The notes below the pieces were generated by a model, which saw only the letters and a program-made list of their open reading frames with translations, made no database searches and had not been told where the DNA came from. Positions 43,401 through 46,484 of a DNA stretch of 46,484 nt are shown here, in pieces. This DNA comes from Ignavibacteriaceae bacterium (GTDB lineage Bacteria > Bacteroidota > Ignavibacteria > Ignavibacteriales > Ignavibacteriaceae). The stretch spans positions 1-46,484 of the forward strand of contig JACZKK010000030.1 of assembly GCA_014860115.1 (NCBI GenBank), given 5' to 3'. The position numbers and the translations under genes were made by a program. The stretch's first letter is position 1; the number at the start of each line of letters is the position of its first letter.

Positions 43401-43559
43401 TTCTTTATGGATTACCTGAGAAAAGGAACGCATGTGTTTGAGTATCCTTTGCGGGTTACACATAAAGGAGATTTCTCAAACGGTATTACAACAATCCAAT
43501 GTATGTATGCACCGGAGTTCGCAAGTCATTCTGAAGGTGTGAGAGTAAAGGTTCAGTGA
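37404..43559 (+). CDS. alpha-2-macroglobulin family protein, thioester-containing
   Basis: A 2051-residue exported protein of the bacterial alpha-2-macroglobulin (A2M) class, envelope protease traps. After a signal/membrane segment (RYLLLLVFPLTFLLLAF, no lipobox Cys), about 400 helical residues (Bacteroidota-type N-terminal region) lead to MG-type beta domains (FYLDRAIYRPGQIVYFKGLMI, YMISNENGSQYFRVEEYKRPKFEV). Around 1144-1215 is a region very rich in Tyr, Phe, Trp and Asn, followed by a Lys/Glu/Gln linker that would serve as the protease-sensitive bait. The ANETAFFYPELRTNEKGEI-type and TVPEALTRWKFMGFALTKD segments start the A2M core. The thioester motif YPYECIEQVFNRF has Cys1508 and Gln1511 intact. 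No penicillin-binding protein gene (pbpC) lies beside it. The gene ends in a strong terminator. Confidence 0.9.
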   Translation: MKKLKVTAMKNRYLLLLVFPLTFLLLAFSSLIPGVNMFDSDDEFTYQFKDDYKSAWKTVDSLEQQGLTRSALEVVEEIYKAAKKDNNQPQFIKSVFYKLKYGNYIEEDSHVKIVQDVKAEIDTASFPANAILESILANVYWQYYQNNRWRFQQRTETVNFDNEDFQTWDLPRLIREIVKYYQASLEQSDKLKKIPLKEFEDILVYGNTEHTYLRPTLYDLLAHQALAFFVNDEASVTQPVYKFELKSEEDFYPADDFVEINYTTKDSLSLKFYAIQLYQQLIAFHLDDKEKDALIDVDLARLNFVRSESVNSLKDSLYLNAIVEMENQFKDVPYSSLISFNIAQYHYNEGAKYDPNGSDNYKWEIKKALEICNSTIEKYPDTFGAGECRWLQNTILQKSLSVQTEYGNLPDQPFRSLITYKNVKKIYLRIIPWQESFDQTKNRLDQQKLYQRYASQKPIQEWSVDLPDDKDYQQHSVEIKMPVLGFGQYLILVGTDSEFSYVKNAVGYSRTWITNISYIRKETGENKVLFYALDRKSGNPYSNINVEVYGQKYVPDEREYQFFKLKTGKTDGDGGFEFKKDDNQYNTYKVVFINGKDKFESQNFYSYNYQERIEKRNTTFFYLDRAIYRPGQIVYFKGLMINTDGKKDHKVITNQTTTVTFLDANYQKITDATFTTNEYGTFNGKFTIPFGKIGGQYMISNENGSQYFRVEEYKRPKFEVKFEPVKGSYSLNDKVTVEGFAKTYSGANLNDVDVKYRVVRTVYFPYYDYRWRWYYNWFWGRYNEMEITNGVTSTDKEGKFKVEFDLVPDLSMLKETKPVFSYTVYADVIDVTGETHSAQTYVSAGYVALVADINLPEIIKSDSIVRYQVSTTNLNGQFEPAPISIEVYRLKNPDRIFRNRLWTKPDKFLMTREEFYKNFTNDIYDEENEYFNWEKERKEFTTSFTTVDSSYITFKDLPEWQPGKYVLILKTKDKNGTPVELIKYFTLFDPESDKTPLNESSWVYMNEKSYEPGETVTLYIGSAEKNVKALFELEYDGKIIRKEWIELDNEQKKIEIPVKEEHRGNLVVHISSIVNNEPKIITKVISVPWTNKQLNISFETFRSKLLPGSSEEWKLKISGPNGDAVAAELLASMYDASLDVFAANYWGFNVHPYFYSRYNWTTDNNFRSISSNFYNEGWNQYVNRPYMYYSYINNFGFYFYGYGYLMDTRGGRYDMMPKSAVSDELSLQSGNMVAETESAGVKKKETDGKSQKDGNELQGVIPTSQPEQSFEGIPLRKNLNETAFFYPELRTNEKGEIIISFTVPEALTRWKFMGFALTKDLKSAIVYNETVTQKDLMIMPNPPRFLREGDEIYFTAKVSNLSDSSITGSATLQLFDAFTMKPVDALFENTDNVKSFSAEKGMSEGLSWRLKVPLGKVDAIVYRVIATSGKHSDGEENALPILINRMLVTETLPLPVRGNQTKTFILKKLMENNSTTLQNYNLTLEFTANPAWYAIQALPYMMEYPYECIEQVFNRFYANSIATHIANSSPKIKKVFDSWKEVDKDALLSNLEKNQELKYALLEETPWVLDAQDESERKRRVGLLFDLVKMAGELERAEKKMQEMQYSNGGWPWFPGLPENRFITQYIVVGMGHLERLGIKDIRENATTWEMLQKAVIYTDVRMYEDYEWIKKHGTLDKKNISYIQAQYLYGRSYYLDIPVDDKYKEAFDYWKGQAQKYWLSNNKYMQGMIALALYRMYDAKTAKDIIKSIIENAVFNDEMGMYFKEEWGWYWYQAPIETQALLIEAVDEITKDQKSVDEMKIWLLKQKQVQDWKTTKATAEACYSLLLRGSDWLADTKMPDIKIGGQMLDLLNNPKIHIEAGTGYFKTSWKGEEITPEMGEVTVTNNNNVVAWGSLYWQYYEQLDKITPAETPLKIKKQLFLELDSPTGKKITPVTEDTKLKPGDLVKVRIEIRVDRDMEFVHMKDMRAAGFEPINVLSQLKYQDGLWYYENTRDAATNFFMDYLRKGTHVFEYPLRVTHKGDFSNGITTIQCMYAPEFASHSEGVRVKVQ

Positions 43560-43581
43560 TTTTCATTTGATAATTCATTAG

Positions 43582-43620
43582 CCCTCTTCATCGAAAGGTG
43601 GAGAGGGTTATTATTTATTG
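43582..43620 (+). terminator. intrinsic terminator after the alpha-2-macroglobulin gene
   Basis: CCCTCTTCATC (43582-43592) pairs with GGTGGAGAGGG (43597-43607) through a GAAA tetraloop, 11 bp with two G-U pairs, followed by TTATTATTTATT. Located 23 bases after the stop. Confidence 0.88.
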
Positions 43621-43660
43621 TATAGATAAATTTAAATTATGAATAAAATAATATTTTTTG

Positions 43661-44539
43661 ATGGGAATAATAAAAGAATTTCAAATGGCACAACCGAATC
43701 TATTTAACACTGATAATACTTCTGTTCCTATTCCTCCAATTGAAATATCATTTGAAGATTTTTATTTAACTGAAAAAAGTTACGATGATATTTTATCTAA
43801 ATTTAAAATTTTTAATGAGAGCATTAAGCATTTCGAAACCAAGTATAGAAAAAATCGAAATATTTATTTCTTAATTTCATTTTCTCTCGTACTTCTTACC
43901 CTGATATATGTAAATTCAAAGTATATGCATTATGAAGTAATACCATTTATTTGGGTAACATTTATTCTATTTGGGATGATCTTTGTTTTAATTGAAAGAT
44001 TCTTTTTCAATTATAGAAGCTGGGCAAAAAAGAAAGTTGAAAAATTAAAAATAGGACCTTCTGAAAGTGAAATAATCAAACTTCAAAATTATGAAGAAGC
44101 AAGAAAAGTATATATTCAAAAGCGCAACAATTATGAATGGGAATTGTCCGAATATAATAGAGAGATTAAGGCAAAGAAAGTTGAATACTGGTATTCACTC
44201 AATGGGTGGGAATTTGAAACAGAATTTGAAAAATTGTTAAATAAGCAGGGATTTAAAACACAAAAAACGAGAGGTTCATCTGATGGTGGTGTAGATATAT
44301 TTGCAGCTAAAAATAATTTGACATATGCTGTACAGTGTAAAGCACATAAAAGTCAAATTGGACCCTCGATCGTTAGAGAATTATTTGGTGCGATGAACCA
44401 CAATAAAATTAAGAATGGAATACTAGTAAATTTGGGTGGGTTTTCAAGAGGGGTTATAGAATTTGCTAATGACAAATCAATCATTTTACTGGACATCGAA
44501 AGCATTATCAAATTGCATGAAGGGGAAAAAATTTTATGA
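43661..44539 (+). CDS. membrane-anchored Mrr-type restriction endonuclease-fold protein
   Basis: A 292-residue protein in two parts. Two hydrophobic segments (about 69-84, NIYFLISFSLVLLTLIYV, and 93-112, VIPFIWVTFILFGMIFVLI) are followed by a charged helix. The C-terminal part, FETEFEKLLNKQGFKTQKTRGSSDGGVDIFAAKNNLTYAVQCKAHKSQIG..., is the Mrr catalytic domain: the PD-(D/E)xK-type core with Asp212, Gln225 and Lys227 (GGVDI...VQCK), and IVRELFGAMNHNKIKNGILV. Mrr proteins cut modified DNA; here the nuclease would lie at the cytoplasmic face of the membrane. ATG 43661 is preceded directly by TTG 43658; ATG 43685 is possible too. It is markedly more AT-rich than the genes before it and opens a more accessory-looking region. 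Confidence 0.82.
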   Translation: MGIIKEFQMAQPNLFNTDNTSVPIPPIEISFEDFYLTEKSYDDILSKFKIFNESIKHFETKYRKNRNIYFLISFSLVLLTLIYVNSKYMHYEVIPFIWVTFILFGMIFVLIERFFFNYRSWAKKKVEKLKIGPSESEIIKLQNYEEARKVYIQKRNNYEWELSEYNREIKAKKVEYWYSLNGWEFETEFEKLLNKQGFKTQKTRGSSDGGVDIFAAKNNLTYAVQCKAHKSQIGPSIVRELFGAMNHNKIKNGILVNLGGFSRGVIEFANDKSIILLDIESIIKLHEGEKIL

Positions 44540-44693
44540 AGAAAAAGTTATTTGTTCATTAAAAGATTTTAGTTCTTTTGTATTACAATATAATAATGAT
44601 TAAAATTTTTTATTTTGGAAATAGCTGTGTCAACTTGTTCTTTAGATATTTAAAATTAAGATTTAGATATAGTTGGTGATTTAAGCATTAAGA

Positions 44694-45500
44694 CTAATTA
44701 ATCTTATTAAATATTAATTCAAATGATTCATCGTGAGTTTTAGCTAAATAAAGATCAGCATGAGGTAAATTGCGAACTACGAATTCACCCAAATCTTTCT
44801 GATCCTTATCAGGCATCTTGCAACCCAGTGTAACTTCAACAATTGCCGCTGGTGGGATTTGAGTTAACTCTTTGGCACCACCAAGCAATAAAATTCTTTT
44901 CTCTTCTTCATAATTCCAAAATCTGGCTTTTGTGCTTAAGGGTATTTTTACATATTCATCTGGAGTTATTTCCTTTTTTGGAATAATAATAGGGTAATTT
45001 TTCGAATATATAACATCGATATCAACAAAAACCATTTTTCTATAATCATTGTATTTCTTTATAAAATCCGCACGTAATATTTTCCAATCATAACCTATGC
45101 AAAATCCTTGGTGGTTATTTGAATAATGGGACCAAAGTAGAATCGGTATCTTAGTTTTAGTGAGCGATAACACCCCGACTCGTTCATCAATCATTTCTTT
45201 TATAATCGTTCGGTTTATCTCTAAGTGTCTTTCTTTTTCCATTAACCCTTCTCTTAACCATTTTTCAGCATGCTTTTTTACTTCCTCATCACTTAGCATT
45301 GGCTGATCTAATCTTATCATATTATAGTAATTATCAAATTTTTCTGTATCCGATAACAGATCGTATCTATAATTAATTGCACAATCAAAAGGATCATTAA
45401 ATTGAGCTGGGGATGCAAAATAGACCTGCCTTTCAGTAAGCCAGCGTTTATGAATTGGATCCGACCAACTTCGAAATTTATAGAGAGTTTGGTTTGACAT
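44694..45500 (-). CDS. DUF2971 family protein
   Basis: A 268-residue soluble protein. LYKFRSWSDPIHKRWLTERQVYFASPAQFNDPFDCAINYRY at the N terminus and ILLWSHYSNNHQGFCIGYDW in the middle are the conserved blocks of DUF2971, a family of unknown function found widely in bacteria and often in accessory regions. Conserved His, Trp and Asp residues (LWSHYS, GFCIGYD) suggest an enzyme, but no activity is known. It is alone on the minus strand between two plus-strand genes and has no close promoter match upstream. Confidence 0.82.
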   Translation of the reverse strand: MSNQTLYKFRSWSDPIHKRWLTERQVYFASPAQFNDPFDCAINYRYDLLSDTEKFDNYYNMIRLDQPMLSDEEVKKHAEKWLREGLMEKERHLEINRTIIKEMIDERVGVLSLTKTKIPILLWSHYSNNHQGFCIGYDWKILRADFIKKYNDYRKMVFVDIDVIYSKNYPIIIPKKEITPDEYVKIPLSTKARFWNYEEEKRILLLGGAKELTQIPPAAIVEVTLGCKMPDKDQKDLGEFVVRNLPHADLYLAKTHDESFELIFNKIN

Positions 45501-45560
45501 ATTATTATAAATTTTCTAATAGATATAAAAATATGAAAAATATTATTTACACATTTAGCG

Positions 45561-45591
45561 TTTGAACAAACTTCAATTGTTGGTAAGTTTT
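45561..45591 (+). promoter_or_regulatory. probable promoter of the NYN-LOTUS gene
   Basis: TTTG at 45561-45564 and TAAGTTTT at 45584-45591 (one mismatch to TAnnTTTG) have a 19-base spacer, about 38 bases before the GTG start. Confidence 0.5.
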
Positions 45592-45629
45592 CAATTGGAA
45601 ATTCATTAAACCTTTAAAGGAACATACCA

Positions 45630-46373
45630 GTGAAAGATCAAACTGAAAGACCAATACAAAACACGATTGCAGTTTTTATCGACTTTGAAAATATCTATTA
45701 CTCTTCTCTAAATAATTTTGGTGAAGAGCCCGACCTAATGATTATCAGAGGTTTATGTGAGAAGAAAGGAGGCATTGCATCAATACAAGCATTTGGTGAT
45801 TGGGTTCGGTTCAATGGACAAATCAACAGCTTACTTACAAGCGGAATCCAACCGGTATTCACACCGTTATCACGCACAGAAAAAAGTAGTGCCGACACGT
45901 TTATTTGTGTTCACGCAATGAAGCTGTTTATGCAGAATGAAAATATAGATTCATTAATACTGGTATCTGGAGATCGCGATTTTATTCCACTGTTGAATGA
46001 GCTGAGATCACTTGGCAAAAAAACTTTTTTAATGGGAATTCCCGGATCAATCTCCCGGGATCTGGTGAATGTTGCTGATGGATTAATTGATTATCAGCCG
46101 GCAAAAATTAAACCTAAAGAATCAAAAACGCTGCAATCTCCTCAAAAGAAAGTGAGTGAACAGATAGAGAATAGTATCATCACACTATTGAAGAAAGAAA
46201 ACCGCAGAGTAAATGTTGCCACAATTGGAATAATGATCAAGAAGCAGCACCCGACATTTAATCACAAAGAGTTTGGGTTTGATAAATTGTCGCAGTTTCT
46301 CGATAGTTATTCACAAATTAAAGTAGATTATGATGAAGATAAACTGGTTGCGTATGCGAGTCTAGTAAAATAA
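45630..46373 (+). CDS. NYN-domain (LabA/DUF88-like) putative nuclease with C-terminal LOTUS/OST-HTH domain
   Basis: A 247-residue protein. Residues 13-155 form a NYN domain of the PIN-like nuclease superfamily: AVFIDFENIYYSSL with Asp18 and Asn21, SSADTFICVHAMKLF with Asp89, and LILVSGDRDFIPLLNELRSLGK with Asp115 and Asp117, all the acidic residues of the metal site. Residues 171-247 (IENSIITLLKKENRRVNVATIGIMIKKQ, GFDKLSQFLDSYSQIKV) fit the LOTUS/OST-HTH winged helix, which binds RNA in other proteins. The combination suggests a metal-dependent RNase with an RNA-recognition domain. GTG 45630 is set by AAAGGA at 45616-45621. Function in the cell is unknown. Confidence 0.87.
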   Translation: MKDQTERPIQNTIAVFIDFENIYYSSLNNFGEEPDLMIIRGLCEKKGGIASIQAFGDWVRFNGQINSLLTSGIQPVFTPLSRTEKSSADTFICVHAMKLFMQNENIDSLILVSGDRDFIPLLNELRSLGKKTFLMGIPGSISRDLVNVADGLIDYQPAKIKPKESKTLQSPQKKVSEQIENSIITLLKKENRRVNVATIGIMIKKQHPTFNHKEFGFDKLSQFLDSYSQIKVDYDEDKLVAYASLVK

Positions 46374-46376
46374 ATT

Positions 46377-46462
46377 ACAGTCATTCTGGCTCGTCCAGAA
46401 TCTGCGCAACATTCTAGCATAAAGGATTCCGGACTCGCTTTACTCGCCGGAATGACGACTGT
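46377..46462. repeat. palindromic intergenic repeat, copy 3
   Basis: ACAGTCATTCTGGC (46377-46390) faces GCCGGAATGACGACTGT (46446-46462), with inner TCCAGAAT and ATTCCGGACTCG words. It belongs with the elements at 8277 and 35179 and follows the NYN-LOTUS stop directly, so it might also end its transcript. Confidence 0.7.
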
Positions 46463-46484
46463 GTAAGATAACATCACTTCAATT

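Noticed and set aside
1-46484. CRISPR arrays, insertion sequences, prophage or integrase genes
   Set aside because: No regularly spaced direct repeats and no transposase, recombinase or phage structural gene was seen on either strand.

Overview
The window is an AT-rich, gene-dense chromosomal segment of a Gram-negative bacterium, most likely from the Bacteroidota/Chlorobiota/Ignavibacteriota group. Three things point there. Several intergenic regions carry the -33 TTG / -7 TAnnTTTG promoter type of that group. Lipid A genes (lpxB, lpxK) stand beside a DUF374 acyltransferase. The very large alpha-2-macroglobulin is of the bacteroidete kind. TTG starts are frequent (dgt, glnD, smc, lpxB and others). 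No rRNA, tRNA, CRISPR array, integrase or transposase was seen. No stretch over 300 bases lacks a gene; the longest gaps (about 165-255 bases) hold promoters, terminators and palindromic intergenic repeats.

Layout: 1-549 is the 3' part of a frameshifted SdiA-regulated-type gene. 715-1932 (+) is a DUF1844 gene followed by nadK. 2004-5756 (-) is a compact four-gene operon: two D-Ala-D-Ala-ligase-like ATP-grasp enzymes, a GNAT acetyltransferase and lysine 2,3-aminomutase. Next come recG (-), dgt (+) and an orphan asparagine-synthase-like gene (+). 11711-13377 (-) is plsY-gpsA for phospholipid synthesis. A 54-residue basic protein gene, ogt, an Nfu-type Fe-S scaffold and a type I asparaginase follow. 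16255-20827 (-) is queC-queF-glnD-murI. 21015-21767 is tpiA. 21890-35142 (+) is a long run: a GH2-like/membrane fusion, smc, a HAD phosphatase, an isoprenylcysteine-methyltransferase-like gene, lpxB, a LPLAT, lpxK and ppdK. 35330-43559 (+) holds queA, ispD and a 2051-residue alpha-2-macroglobulin. The right end, 43661-46373, looks more accessory: a membrane-anchored Mrr-type endonuclease, a DUF2971 protein and a NYN-LOTUS protein.

Most of the window is housekeeping: NADP supply, glycerophospholipid and lipid A synthesis, queuosine (queC, queF and a distant queA), nitrogen signalling (glnD), peptidoglycan precursor (murI), glycolysis (tpiA, ppdK), isoprenoids (ispD), DNA repair and segregation (recG, ogt, dgt, smc). 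The best candidate for an undescribed system is the 2004-5756 operon. Its aminomutase keeps the residues that select lysine, so it should make beta-lysine. Two consecutive ATP-grasp ligases and an acetyltransferase are translationally coupled to it, suggesting a beta-lysine-containing peptide or conjugate. Its first gene also appears to start at AUU. Second-tier candidates are the catalytically degenerate GH2-like membrane protein before smc, the aromatic-rich alpha-2-macroglobulin, and the right-end nuclease/DUF2971/NYN-LOTUS group.
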